A DNA stretch of 39,143 bases from UBA9547 sp043769845 (GCA_043769845.1 JAYVIX010000049.1:1-39143); one strand, 5' to 3'. Shown: positions 16,974 through 26,417, numbered from the stretch's first letter. The notes: a model not told the origin generated them from the sequence alone. Numbers and translations: made by a program.

Positions 16974-18422
16974 CTATTTTATTAAACTGAGTGCTTCGGG
17001 TGCGGCTAGTGAAAGCAAAGGTTGAGGATAGACCCCAATTGCAATTACTAACAATGCGATAAAAGCCAAACCTATAAATTCAACAGCATCCAAATCTTTG
17101 AAAGTAGAAGTGACCGCATTCGATTCGCCAAGCATCACTCCTTTGTACATGCGCAACATATATACCGCACCCAAAATAACTGACAAGCCAGCAAGAATAG
17201 CAAATATCGGATTGTAAAGGAATAGTGAAGTCAATAAGAGAAACTCACCCACGAAACCATTTGTAAGTGGCAGTGCTACACTTCCCAACATGATGACGAC
17301 AAAGAAAACGGCCAATTTTGGTGCAGTGTGAATAATTCCTCCCAATTGCTCAATTTGGCGTGTGTTAGTACGTTTTTCGATGATGTCCAAAATGTAGAAC
17401 ATCCCTATCACGTTGATACCATGCGAAAGCATTTGCATCATGGCTCCTTGCATTCCTTGAATGTTGTTCACAAACAAACCAGCACAAATCAACCCAACGT
17501 GAGAGATAGAAGAATACGCAACGAGTCTTTTTACATCCTTCTGCATGATGGCAATCACTGCGCCATATATCACACCTATCACAGAAAGGATGATAATCAA
17601 GTCGCCATATTTTGCAATTGCTAAAGGAAACAAAGGTAAAATCCAGCGGATAACTCCGAAAATACCCATTTTCAACATGATTCCCGAAAGCAACATCGTT
17701 CCTTGAGCAGGAGCAGTAGTGTAAGTATCTGGCTGCCAAGTATGGAAAGGAAAAATGGGCATTTTGATAGCAAAGGCAATAAAGAACGCCCAAAACAACC
17801 ATATCTGTGTAGTACGATCCAACACGAGAGTTTTGAACACTTCGATATCAAATGTGTGCACTCCTGGAGTGAGTAAATACAAGTAAATAATACCAATCAG
17901 CATGAATAAACTTCCCACTACCGTGTAAAGGAAAAATTTGAACGTAACAGCTGCTTTGTTTTCTCCTCCCCAAATACCACAAATAAAGTAAATAGGTATA
18001 AGCGCTACTTCCCAGAAAATGTAGAACAAGAAGCCATCCAGAGCTGTAAAAACACCCGAAAGGCCAATCTGCATCAAATAGACTAACGAATGAAAGTAGT
18101 TGTTCTCCGAAAAAGAATGGTTTTTCGAAGAAAGGATAATCAATGGAATGGAAAGATTGGTCAAAAGAATGAGAATTAAACTGATTCCGCTCACGCCAAG
18201 TTTGAAGGTAATTCCAAGACTTTCGACCCAAGGAATATCAAATACAACGGTAGAAGGAAACCCCGCACCTAAAGTTTGGAACAAGACAAATAGCGTCAAA
18301 GCCAATCCTCCAACGGAGAATAGCATCGACAGTTCCCATTTGAAAAACTTGTTCAACAACAAAGAAGCTGCCAAGCTAATGGCAGGATAGAGCAATAATG
18401 CTTTCAAATAAACGATATCCAT
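16974..18422 (-). CDS. nuoM: NADH-quinone oxidoreductase subunit M
   Basis: Antiporter-like proton-pumping subunit of complex I, 482 residues and about 14 membrane helices. Family landmarks are the glutamate-containing helix FYIFWEVALIPIYFICGIWG, the HTWQPDTYTTAPAQGTMLL segment and KRLVAYSSISHVGL. The start is the ATG at 18422 (MDIVYLKALL), 3 bases after the nuoL stop, indicating translational coupling. It lies in the order K-L-M-N, as in standard nuo operons. Confidence 0.96.
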   Translation of the reverse strand: MDIVYLKALLLYPAISLAASLLLNKFFKWELSMLFSVGGLALTLFVLFQTLGAGFPSTVVFDIPWVESLGITFKLGVSGISLILILLTNLSIPLIILSSKNHSFSENNYFHSLVYLMQIGLSGVFTALDGFLFYIFWEVALIPIYFICGIWGGENKAAVTFKFFLYTVVGSLFMLIGIIYLYLLTPGVHTFDIEVFKTLVLDRTTQIWLFWAFFIAFAIKMPIFPFHTWQPDTYTTAPAQGTMLLSGIMLKMGIFGVIRWILPLFPLAIAKYGDLIIILSVIGVIYGAVIAIMQKDVKRLVAYSSISHVGLICAGLFVNNIQGMQGAMMQMLSHGINVIGMFYILDIIEKRTNTRQIEQLGGIIHTAPKLAVFFVVIMLGSVALPLTNGFVGEFLLLTSLFLYNPIFAILAGLSVILGAVYMLRMYKGVMLGESNAVTSTFKDLDAVEFIGLAFIALLVIAIGVYPQPLLSLAAPEALSLIK

Positions 18423-18425
18423 CAA

Positions 18426-20327
18426 CTATAGTGTATTGAAAAGGATAAGAATTATAACACCGGCTACCATGGAAATGAGGTAAACTCCTGTATTTCCACT
18501 TTGAAAATAACGAACGTATTTTCCTTTTATAATCACTGCTTCGCCCACAAAATTGACAAATGCATCAATTCCTGAAACTTCCACAAACTTGTGAGTGGCT
18601 GTAGAAAGGACATTCAATGGTTTTGTGACCACCGCTTCGTACACTTCATCCACATAATATTTGTTGGCCAATAATTTCTGGAAACCTGAATCGTACGAAC
18701 CGTCAGGATTTGGAACTGTTTTCTTCGCTACAAAAATGACATAGGCTGCGATGATCGAAATAAGCGCGGCAGCTACTGAGATTCCCATCAATAGGTATTC
18801 GGTACTATGCGAAAGATGATGCTCGTGCGGAGTTCCTACTTTTGCAATCACTGGAGAAAGGAAATGCTCTAACCAAGCAGAACCACCTAACACTTCTGGG
18901 ACATTGAAAAATCCACCAACGATTGATAATACTGCCAAAACCATTAAAGGAATTGTCATCAAGAGAGGAGATTCATGTAAATGGTGTTTTTGGTCTTCAG
19001 TACCACGGAACGAACCAAAGAAAGTCACAAATACTAAACGGAACATGTAGAAAGAAGTCATCATCGCTCCTAACACTGCGAATCCCCAAATGATTGGGCT
19101 GTGTTCGAATGCTTTAGCCAAAATTTCGTCTTTCGAGAAGAAACCAGCAAAAGGAGGAATACCAGCGATTGCGACTGTTCCGATCAAAAAAGTAAAGAAC
19201 GTAATTGGCAAAACACCTTTCAGATTACCCATTTTACGAATGTCTTGTTCGCCACTCATGGCATGGATCACGCTACCAGAACCCAAGAAAAGAAGGGCTT
19301 TGAAAAAAGCATGAGTCATCACGTGGAAATAAGAAGTGGTGTAAGCACCTAATCCTAAAGCGATGAACATAAATCCTAACTGACTTACAGTGGAATAGGC
19401 CAATATTTTTTTAATGTCGTTCTGAAACAAACCAATGGTAGCGGCAAATAGCGCAGTAGCCAAACCAATCACCAAAATAATGTCGGTAGTCATTGGCGCA
19501 AGCATGTACAAAACATTCGAGCGGATAATCATGTAGATACCAGCCGTCACCATGGTAGCTGCGTGGATCAAAGCTGAAACAGGAGTTGGACCTGCCATCG
19601 CATCTGGCAACCAAGTATAAAGTGGGATTTGAGCACTTTTACCGGTCGCTCCAATAAACAAGAAAATAGTAATAAGGAAGATGATGTAGTTGCCAGATTC
19701 CCAACCACCGGCTGCCGCAGTGAAAACGGTGCTAAAACTAAGCGACTTAAACGTCAAAATGATCAAGAACAAACCAATCAAGAAACCAAGGTCTCCTATG
19801 CGGTTCATAATGAACGCTTTTTTAGCCGCATCATTAAAGGCATTGTTTTTGAACCAGAAACCGATCAACAAATACGAGCTAAGTCCTACACCTTCCCAAC
19901 CTACAAACAGAATCAAATAGTTAGCTCCCAAAACTAGAAGCAACATGAAAAAGACGAATAGATTTAAGTATGCGAAATAACGAGCAAAACTTTCGTCATG
20001 GCTCATGTACGAGATCGAATACAGGTGGATAAGAAACCCAACTCCTGTAATCACCATCAACATCATGGACGAAAGTGGATCCAATAAGAATTCAAAAGGA
20101 ATTCGAAGGCTTCCTACTTCTATGAAAGTGAAATATTCGATGGTTTTGCTAACAAACTCGCCATTCTTGATTCCTAGAAATATGGTAAGGCTGATGATAA
20201 AAGCGCCTAAAATAGTTCCGCTACCAATAATTCCGACAAGTGATTTTGGCATTTTGTTGCCAAGAAGTCCATTTACTAGAAAGCCCAATAATGGCAAAAC
20301 AGGTATCAGCCAAGCAAAGTCTACCAT
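18426..20327 (-). CDS. nuoL: NADH-quinone oxidoreductase subunit L
   Basis: Distal antiporter-like subunit of complex I, 633 residues. It carries the Mrp/NuoL core with FVGWEGVGLSSYLLIGFW (conserved Glu), TWLPDAMAGPTPVSALIHA and KKILAYSTVSQLGFM. The C-terminal region after about residue 500 contains the long lateral-helix segment that braces the membrane arm, then a last hydrophobic helix (VYLISMVAGVIILILF). Its ATG overlaps the nuoK stop (ATGGTAG), a classic coupled junction. Confidence 0.96.
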   Translation of the reverse strand: MVDFAWLIPVLPLLGFLVNGLLGNKMPKSLVGIIGSGTILGAFIISLTIFLGIKNGEFVSKTIEYFTFIEVGSLRIPFEFLLDPLSSMMLMVITGVGFLIHLYSISYMSHDESFARYFAYLNLFVFFMLLLVLGANYLILFVGWEGVGLSSYLLIGFWFKNNAFNDAAKKAFIMNRIGDLGFLIGLFLIILTFKSLSFSTVFTAAAGGWESGNYIIFLITIFLFIGATGKSAQIPLYTWLPDAMAGPTPVSALIHAATMVTAGIYMIIRSNVLYMLAPMTTDIILVIGLATALFAATIGLFQNDIKKILAYSTVSQLGFMFIALGLGAYTTSYFHVMTHAFFKALLFLGSGSVIHAMSGEQDIRKMGNLKGVLPITFFTFLIGTVAIAGIPPFAGFFSKDEILAKAFEHSPIIWGFAVLGAMMTSFYMFRLVFVTFFGSFRGTEDQKHHLHESPLLMTIPLMVLAVLSIVGGFFNVPEVLGGSAWLEHFLSPVIAKVGTPHEHHLSHSTEYLLMGISVAAALISIIAAYVIFVAKKTVPNPDGSYDSGFQKLLANKYYVDEVYEAVVTKPLNVLSTATHKFVEVSGIDAFVNFVGEAVIIKGKYVRYFQSGNTGVYLISMVAGVIILILFNTL

Positions 20328-20641
20328 TTCAGCTTGTTTAATAGGTCAATATCTATTGATTTCACGTTTCTGTAAATCATCACAATGATGGCTAAACCAA
20401 CAGCCACCTCGGCAGCCGCCACCGCCATGATGAAAAAGACAAAAATCTGCCCAGAAGGATCGTTTTTGAAAACCGAAAGTGCCACTAAAAGCAAATTGAC
20501 AGAATTAAGCATCAATTCGACAGACATAAAGATGATGATTGCATTTCGCCTCGTCAGTACACCCAGCACGCCTATACAAAAGAGCGTTGCGCTTAGGTAA
20601 TAATAGAAGTTAAGCGGAACAGTTTGAAATATACTTTGCAT
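20321..20641 (-). CDS. nuoK: NADH-quinone oxidoreductase subunit K
   Basis: Small membrane subunit of complex I with three helices. It has 106 residues counting from the ATG at 20641 (MQSIFQTVPLNFYYYL); an upstream in-frame extension is not hydrophobic and is unlikely to be translated. Conserved membrane glutamates lie in IIIFMSVELMLNSVNL and AAAEVAVGLAIIV. It is first in the local operon, about 50 bases from a TATTTTTG promoter element. nuoJ, which normally precedes it, is missing from the window. Confidence 0.93.
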   Translation of the reverse strand: MQSIFQTVPLNFYYYLSATLFCIGVLGVLTRRNAIIIFMSVELMLNSVNLLLVALSVFKNDPSGQIFVFFIMAVAAAEVAVGLAIIVMIYRNVKSIDIDLLNKLKW

Positions 20642-20692
20642 TAATTCCTGAATAACGCTTGAATGAAATGCAAGTTTAAGAAAATAATCCTT

Positions 20693-20700
20693 CAAAAATA
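20693..20700 (-). promoter_or_regulatory. Probable nuoKLMN promoter, -7 element
   Basis: TATTTTTG on the minus strand matches TAnnTTTG exactly, about 50 bases before the nuoK start. No clear TTTG occurs at the -33 distance. Confidence 0.42.
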
Positions 20701-21070
20701 GAATAGAGCTTGAAATTTAACCATAAACTAATTTTTTGATTCAATAACCTACGTGTAAACATGAGGTATTAGACTTTAAGAAGACAAGATACTTTATTTT
20801 CAATAGACTTAATATCGCTATAAACACCCAAAAAGTATAATGTACAGTACAAATAACATTTAATAAGCCAATTAACAACATTGTGAGAATTTTTATGCGA
20901 CATACTAAAATATAAATAATATCTCATATAACTGAATAAAATTGCACTTTATCAATAGAATATTTTAAAAAAGATGTTTTTAGATTTTTATATTCGCATA
21001 AACGAATATTAGATTTAGACTTTATTTTAAATAGCTCTAATTTTGCAACCTATTCAAACACAAGAATTTT
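20701..21070. other. Divergent nuoK-sucA control region
   Basis: Very AT-rich 370 bases between two energy-metabolism operons. Apart from the two promoter elements I see no gene, no strong hairpin and no recognisable riboswitch. Confidence 0.5.
21014..21045 (+). promoter_or_regulatory. Probable sucA promoter
   Basis: TAATTTTG at 21038-21045 matches the Bacteroidota TAnnTTTG element. A TTTA at 21014-21017 sits about 20 bases upstream, where TTTG is expected. The predicted leader is about 20 bases long. Confidence 0.5.
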
Positions 21071-23812
21071 ATGGATAAATTCAGTTACATAGCCAATGCC
21101 GATCCGATTGTGATTGATCAGATGTATGAGGCTTATCGTGAAAACCCAGAATCAATTGACATCTCTTGGAAAAAGTTTTTTGAGGGCTTTGATTTTTCTC
21201 TTGCCAAATATGGCGAAAACAACGGTACAACCAAAGTTGGTGTAAGTACTAGCCTTTCGGGCGATGCACTAGAAAAAGAGATTCAAGTACGCACCTATAT
21301 ATATGAGTACCGCAGACGTGCTCACCTTTCGTCCAACACCAACCCTGTTCGCCAACGCAAAGACCGTCAGCCAAGATTAAACTTGAGCGACTTTGGACTT
21401 TCTGATACCGATTTGGATACAAAATTCTGGGCAGGAAGAATTATTGGTCTCGAAGGTGGAACGCTTCGCCAGATTACCGAAAAACTTAGAAAAATATATG
21501 TCGGAACGATCGGTTTCGAATACATGTATTTACGCGATCCTGAAAGGTTGAAATGGTTTCAGTCGAAAGTAGAAACAGAATATCCTACATTCAATCCTGT
21601 GATTGACGATAAAAAACGTATCCTTAAAAAACTGAACGAAGCAGTTGTTTTCGAAAACTTCCTTCATACTAAATATGTAGGTCAAAAACGTTTCTCGTTG
21701 GAAGGTGGCGAAAGTACCATTCCTGGATTGGATCGCATTATTCAAAAAGCGGCTGAGCTGGGCGTAGAGGAAGTAGTGATCGGAATGGCACATCGTGGCC
21801 GGTTGAACGTACTTTGCAACATATTGGGCAAAACCTACGAACAAATCTTCAACGAGTTTGAAGGTGGATCAACTCCCGACCTTACAATGGGCGATGGAGA
21901 TGTGAAATATCACATGGGTTATAGCAGCCAGAAAAAAACACTATCTGGCAAAATCATCACCTTAAAACTTGCTCCAAATCCTTCACATCTTGAAGCGGTG
22001 GATCCGGTTGTACTTGGATATACACGTGGTCAGATTGATGACGAGTATAAAGGAGACATGAGCAAGGCGCTACCTATCTTGATCCATGGTGATGCGGCTG
22101 TGGCAGGGCAAGGTATCATTTACGAAATCGCACAAATGGCGAAATTGGAAGGATATAATGTAGGTGGAACGATTCACTTTGTGATCAACAACCAAGTAGG
22201 TTTCACGACTGATTTTGAAGATGCTCGTTCGAGTATCTATTGTACTGACGTTGCGAAAATCATAGACGCTCCTGTACTTCACGTAAATGGCGACTGTGCT
22301 GAAGATGTATTCTTCGCTGCAACTATAGCTGCAGAATACCGTCAGAAATTTGGCCGTGATATCTTTATCGACATGGTGTGTTACCGCAGACATGGACATA
22401 ACGAAAGCGATGAACCGAAATTCACTCAGCCTAAGTTGTACAATATCATTGCGAAACACCCGAACCCTCGCGAGATTTATGTCAAAAAACTAGCAGAAAG
22501 AGGTGATGTAGATGCACAACTTGCTGTAGATATGGATGAGAAATTCCGCAGCTTATTGCAAGACCGTTTGAACCTTGTCAAGCAAAAACCACTTCCTTAC
22601 GCTCCACAAAAGCAAGAAGAAGAATGGCTTTCGATGCGCAGATCGACTCCTGAAGATTTCCACATTTCGCCAGTAACTGCTATCGACAAAAGTGTGATAG
22701 ACAAAGTAGGCGAAGCCCTTTGTACTGTTCCTGCCACTTTCAAGCCTTTGAAACAGGTAGATAATTTGTTGAAAGACAGAAAGAAAATGCTGACCGAAAC
22801 TCGCACGGTCAACTGGTCGACTGCCGAGCTCTTGGCTTTTGGTTCGATTTTGAACGAAGGAAAATTTGTACGCGTGTCTGGCCAAGATGTGAAACGTGGT
22901 ACATTCTCTTCTCGTCACTCCGTTTTATTTGATGCGGAAACAAACGAACAATACAACAGCTTGAACGCAGTAACGAATGGTGCAAACAAATTGCGCATCT
23001 TCAATTCATTGCTTTCAGAATACGGTGTTTTAGGTTTTGAATACGGTTATGCCATGGCTTCACCACAAGCCCTTACGGTTTGGGAAGCACAATTTGGCGA
23101 CTTTGCCAACGGAACCCAAGTGATGATAGATCAATTCATCGCAAGTGCAGAGTCGAAATGGCAAAGAATGAATAGCCTTGTGATGTTATTGCCACATGGT
23201 TATGAAGGCCAAGGTCCAGAACACTCAAGTGCACGTTTGGAGCGTTTCCTACAATTGTGTGCCGAATACAACATGATTGTAGCGAACATCACACTGCCTG
23301 CCAATTATTTCCACTTCTTGCGCAGACAATTGGCTTGGCCATTCCGCAAACCAGCAGTGGTGATGTCTCCAAAATCATTGCTTCGTCACCCAATGTGTGT
23401 TTCTTCTATAGACGAATTGACACAAGGAGGTTTCCACGAATTGATTGACGACTGGACAGTAAATGCGAAAGACGTTAAAAAAGTATTGGTGTGTAGCGGT
23501 AAAGTATATTTCGACCTTTACAACGAGCAGCAAGCAAAAAAACGTACTGATGTGGCTATTGTGCGTATGGAACAACTTTTCCCATTGCCAGAAAAACAAT
23601 TAGACGCTTTAATTGAAAAATACAAAGGCGCAAAATTCATGTGGGTACAAGAAGAACCAGAAAATATGGGCGCTTGGAGTTATATCTTGCGCGTATACCG
23701 CAAAATTGCGTGGGAACTTTCGGCTCGTAAAGCAAGTGCTTCTCCAGCAACAGGTTACAACAAAGTACACGTGAAAGAACAAGAAGAAATCGTTAGAAAA
23801 GCGTTTTTATAG
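21071..23812 (+). CDS. sucA: 2-oxoglutarate dehydrogenase E1 component
   Basis: Thiamine-diphosphate enzyme of the TCA cycle that decarboxylates 2-oxoglutarate and reductively succinylates the E2 lipoyl group. Its 913 residues are normal for the family. Visible landmarks are the N-terminal E2-binding segment (SYIANADPIVIDQMYEAYRE), the substrate-site block GMAHRGRLNVL, the cofactor-binding GDAAVAGQGIIYE (about 340), CYRRHGHNESDEP, and the transketolase-like C-terminal half with PHGYEGQGPEHSSARLERFL. It is followed by sucB after 166 bases carrying repeats, so the two are probably one transcript. It depends on thiamine diphosphate, whose synthesis genes thiG and thiH are in the same window. Confidence 0.97.
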   Translation: MDKFSYIANADPIVIDQMYEAYRENPESIDISWKKFFEGFDFSLAKYGENNGTTKVGVSTSLSGDALEKEIQVRTYIYEYRRRAHLSSNTNPVRQRKDRQPRLNLSDFGLSDTDLDTKFWAGRIIGLEGGTLRQITEKLRKIYVGTIGFEYMYLRDPERLKWFQSKVETEYPTFNPVIDDKKRILKKLNEAVVFENFLHTKYVGQKRFSLEGGESTIPGLDRIIQKAAELGVEEVVIGMAHRGRLNVLCNILGKTYEQIFNEFEGGSTPDLTMGDGDVKYHMGYSSQKKTLSGKIITLKLAPNPSHLEAVDPVVLGYTRGQIDDEYKGDMSKALPILIHGDAAVAGQGIIYEIAQMAKLEGYNVGGTIHFVINNQVGFTTDFEDARSSIYCTDVAKIIDAPVLHVNGDCAEDVFFAATIAAEYRQKFGRDIFIDMVCYRRHGHNESDEPKFTQPKLYNIIAKHPNPREIYVKKLAERGDVDAQLAVDMDEKFRSLLQDRLNLVKQKPLPYAPQKQEEEWLSMRRSTPEDFHISPVTAIDKSVIDKVGEALCTVPATFKPLKQVDNLLKDRKKMLTETRTVNWSTAELLAFGSILNEGKFVRVSGQDVKRGTFSSRHSVLFDAETNEQYNSLNAVTNGANKLRIFNSLLSEYGVLGFEYGYAMASPQALTVWEAQFGDFANGTQVMIDQFIASAESKWQRMNSLVMLLPHGYEGQGPEHSSARLERFLQLCAEYNMIVANITLPANYFHFLRRQLAWPFRKPAVVMSPKSLLRHPMCVSSIDELTQGGFHELIDDWTVNAKDVKKVLVCSGKVYFDLYNEQQAKKRTDVAIVRMEQLFPLPEKQLDALIEKYKGAKFMWVQEEPENMGAWSYILRVYRKIAWELSARKASASPATGYNKVHVKEQEEIVRKAFL

Positions 23813-23856
23813 TAACAAGTAGTAAGTATTTAGTCCTAAGATTAGTACTTACTACC
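23813..23856. repeat. Degenerate repeat downstream of sucA
   Basis: Words AGTAACAAGTAGTAAGTATT, TAGTCCTAAGATTAGTA and CTTACTAC follow the sucA stop, with partly palindromic AGTAAGTA/TACTTACT pairing. Same class as the repeat at 23941 and upstream of nuoN. Confidence 0.5.
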
Positions 23857-23860
23857 AATT

Positions 23861-23916
23861 CCTCGGTCTGTCCGACAGACCAAAACTGTAGCCTGTCAGG
23901 GGACAGGCCACGGAGG
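23861..23916. repeat. GC-rich multi-stem palindromic element
   Basis: Two adjacent hairpins, GGTCTGTC-C-GACAGACC (23865-23881) and GCCTGTC-AGGG-GACAGGC (23891-23908), are enclosed by CCTC (23861-23864) and GAGG (23913-23916). The GC content contrasts with its surroundings, suggesting a REP-like interspersed element or an RNA processing or stabilising structure between sucA and sucB. Confidence 0.65.
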
Positions 23917-23940
23917 TTGTAAAAATAATCGTTTAAATCA

Positions 23941-23976
23941 TTTCAAGTCTAAATACTTGATACTAAATACTAAACA
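23941..23976. repeat. Degenerate repeat forming the sucB leader
   Basis: TCTAAATACTTGATACTAAA followed by TACTAAACAAA ends just before the sucB ATG at 23979. TAAATACT and TACTAAA words are repeated, and the same words precede nuoN on the minus strand. Confidence 0.5.
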
Positions 23977-23978
23977 AA

Positions 23979-25490
23979 ATGAGCTTAGAAGTAAAAGTGC
24001 CTACCGTAGGCGAATCAATCTCGGAAGTAACGATTGCCAAATGGCACAAAAAAACAGGCGACACAGTTGCATTGAACGACCTTCTTTGTGAATTGGAGTC
24101 TGACAAAGCGACATTCGAGTTAAACGCAGAAGCTCCTGGCGTTCTTCAAATCATCGCAAATGAGGGTGATACGATTGCGATCGGAACGCTTATTTGCAAA
24201 ATAGAAGGAAATGGCGCTGCGGTTGCTGCACCTGCAAAAACTGCGGATGCTCCAAAAGCTGCTGCAGTCGCTTCGGCACCTACTGCCACTGGTCAAGTAA
24301 TGGAAGTAAAAGTGCCTACAGTGGGCGAGTCTATCTCAGAAGTAACGTTGGCAAACTGGCTGAAAAAAGACGGTGATATCATCAAACTAAACGATGTGTT
24401 GTGCGAATTAGAGTCTGATAAGGCTACTTTCGAACTAAACGCAGAAGCAAGTGGCGTCTTGCGCACTGTTGCAAAACAAGGCGATGTATTGCCAATAGGT
24501 GCATTGATTTGTAAAATTGAAGTAATGGAAGGAGTCGTCAGTCAACAGTCGTCAGTTGCTAGTGCTTCAACTACCGCTTCGGCAGGAAAATCTGATGTAA
24601 ATTATGCTGCTGGTCATGCTTCGCCTGCTGCTGCCAAAATATTGGCTGAAAAAGGAATGAATGGATCGGATGTGAAAGGTTCAGGTGTTGATGGTCGTAT
24701 TACAAAAGACGATGCAGCCAAAGCGCAAAAAACAGAAGCTCCAGCGGCTAAACCTGCCGCTTCTTCTGCTCCAGTTTTTGTAGGTGGAAGCAGAGAATCG
24801 ACTTCTCAAAAAATGTCACCATTACGTAAGACTGTTGCAAGACGTTTGGTAGCTGTGAAAAATGAGACGGCCATGCTTACTACTTTCAACGAAGTAGACA
24901 TGAAGCCTATCATGGACATACGCGCCAAATACAAGGATTCGTTCAAAGAAAAACATGGTGTAGGACTTGGCTTTATGTCGTTCTTCACCAAAGCATGTAC
25001 GATTGCTTTGAAAGAATTCCCTGCAGTAAATGCACAAATCAACGGTGACGAAATCATCTACAACAGTTTCTGTGACGTTTCAATCGCTGTTTCTGCTCCA
25101 AAAGGTTTAGTTGTGCCAGTGATTCGCAATGCTGAATTGATGAGCTTCGATCAAATCGAAAAAGAAGTAGTTCGTTTGGCTACTAAAGCACGCGACAACA
25201 AATTGACGGTTGACGAAATGACTGGCGGAACATTCACAATCACCAACGGTGGTATTTTCGGCTCGATGCTTTCTACTCCTATCATCAACGCTCCACAATC
25301 GGCTATCTTAGGAATGCACAACATCGTGGAACGCCCAATGGCAGTAAATGGCCAGGTGGTAATTAAACCAATTATGTACGTAGCACTTTCGTATGACCAC
25401 AGAATCATTGACGGTCGTGAATCAGTTGGTTTCCTTGTGAGAGTGAAACAATTGTTGGAAGACCCTACAAGGTTGATATTGGGAGTTTAA
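23979..25490 (+). CDS. sucB: 2-oxoglutarate dehydrogenase E2 component (two lipoyl domains)
   Basis: Dihydrolipoamide succinyltransferase core of the complex, 503 residues. There are two tandem lipoyl domains with the modified lysine in ESDKATFEL (Lys43 and Lys148), then Ala/Ser-rich linkers. A peripheral-subunit-binding domain follows (about 207-247, HASPAAAKILAEKGM). The catalytic domain ends in SYDHRIIDG, with the active His474 and Asp478. Two lipoyl domains instead of the single one in E. coli SucB occur in some Bacteroidota. The domains are almost identical in protein but differ at many silent sites, so the duplication is old. The linker after the second lipoyl domain contains a repeat-derived VVSQQSSV segment. 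A strong terminator follows. Confidence 0.96.
   Translation: MSLEVKVPTVGESISEVTIAKWHKKTGDTVALNDLLCELESDKATFELNAEAPGVLQIIANEGDTIAIGTLICKIEGNGAAVAAPAKTADAPKAAAVASAPTATGQVMEVKVPTVGESISEVTLANWLKKDGDIIKLNDVLCELESDKATFELNAEASGVLRTVAKQGDVLPIGALICKIEVMEGVVSQQSSVASASTTASAGKSDVNYAAGHASPAAAKILAEKGMNGSDVKGSGVDGRITKDDAAKAQKTEAPAAKPAASSAPVFVGGSRESTSQKMSPLRKTVARRLVAVKNETAMLTTFNEVDMKPIMDIRAKYKDSFKEKHGVGLGFMSFFTKACTIALKEFPAVNAQINGDEIIYNSFCDVSIAVSAPKGLVVPVIRNAELMSFDQIEKEVVRLATKARDNKLTVDEMTGGTFTITNGGIFGSMLSTPIINAPQSAILGMHNIVERPMAVNGQVVIKPIMYVALSYDHRIIDGRESVGFLVRVKQLLEDPTRLILGV
24534..24557. repeat. Direct repeat inside the sucB linker
   Basis: GTCGTCAGT occurs twice, separated by CAACA, inside the sequence coding for the flexible linker after the second lipoyl domain. 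It is in frame, and the surrounding domains are intact. Confidence 0.6.
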
Positions 25491-25507
25491 TTCTTCTTGT
25501 TTTCCAT

Positions 25508-25549
25508 AAATTAAAAGAGGCTGTCAATTGTGGCAGCCTCTTTTAATTT
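25508..25549. terminator. Bidirectional terminator between sucB and tcdA
   Basis: Perfect 16-base stem AAATTAAAAGAGGCTG/CAGCCTCTTTTAATTT with a 10-base loop, A-rich on the left and T-rich on the right, placed between convergent genes. Its core AAAAGAGGCTG is the same as in the gltX terminator at 35767. Confidence 0.9.
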
Positions 25550-25565
25550 ATTGCTCTTGAGTCAA

Positions 25566-26291
25566 CTATGAATCAAGTATATCTCTGATCACTACCGAGG
25601 CGCAAGCTCCGCCAAAGGCTGCTGGCAAATATGAAATGGTTCCAAAAGCCGATCGTTTGAATTTTGAACCATCGGTCATCATAAGTGATTCTTTTACATT
25701 CACTTCGGGCGAAAAAACGGCTTTTATTCCCGAATGAATATTGAATTTGCGCAATCGTTTGCGGACATAAAAGGCCAATCGGTCTTGGTGTGTTTCGGAA
25801 ATATCGGCCACTTGCACCAAGGTAGGATCCAGTTTCCCGCCTGCTCCCATCGAACTCACGATCCGCTGATTGCTGAAATAGGCCAAGGACAGCAGTTTTA
25901 GTTTGGGCATCAAACTGTCAATAGCATCAACCACATAGTCGTATTTTATGTCGAGCAATTCGGCCATTTTCTCGGGCAACATAAAATCTTTCATGATCGT
26001 GAGTTCAATTTCGGGATTGATTTGGCGAAGGCGTTCTTCCATAATATCGGCTTTCGAAATACCATGATTAGTTGATAGTGCCACCAATTGCCGGTTTCGG
26101 TTGCTCGGATCTACCACGTCACCATCTACTAGTGTCATTCGTCCAACGCCAGCACGGGCAATAAATTCGGCTGCAAACGAGCCGACACCGCCCAAACCCA
26201 CTACCAGCACGTGTGCATTTACCAGTTTCATCAATCGTTCTTCGCCCACCAAAAGTTGAGTGCGCGATAACCAAGCGAGATCTTTCGTCAT
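25566..26291 (-). CDS. tcdA: tRNA threonylcarbamoyladenosine dehydratase (ThiF/MoeB/E1-like)
   Basis: ATP-dependent enzyme converting t6A at position 37 of ANN-decoding tRNAs to its cyclic form. Of its 241 residues, the start SRTQLLVGEERLMKL and the Rossmann loop VVGLGGVGSFAAEFIARAG (about 30-48) are typical of TcdA/YgdL. So are the acidic VDGDVVDPSNRNRQ and the AIDSLMPK and FGTISYLPAAFG blocks. No zinc-binding Cys pairs of MoeB/ThiF type are present, which favours TcdA over a ThiF or MoeB role. It stands alone, convergent with sucB and divergent from the lipoprotein pair. Confidence 0.9.
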   Translation of the reverse strand: MTKDLAWLSRTQLLVGEERLMKLVNAHVLVVGLGGVGSFAAEFIARAGVGRMTLVDGDVVDPSNRNRQLVALSTNHGISKADIMEERLRQINPEIELTIMKDFMLPEKMAELLDIKYDYVVDAIDSLMPKLKLLSLAYFSNQRIVSSMGAGGKLDPTLVQVADISETHQDRLAFYVRKRLRKFNIHSGIKAVFSPEVNVKESLMMTDGSKFKRSAFGTISYLPAAFGGACASVVIRDILDS

Positions 26292-26417
26292 AATTTCACA
26301 GAAAGTGTTCTACAATTAACCTGCAAATTGGAGACTAATTTGCTATCGAACAATCTGCCTGATAAATACTTCCCAATAAGAAAATGATTTTTATCTTTAA
26401 GCTTTATTAGTTTGAAG

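Noticed and set aside
25566..26291. ThiF or MoeB adenylyltransferase
   Set aside because: Lacks the zinc-binding Cys pairs of those proteins and has TcdA-specific start and end blocks.
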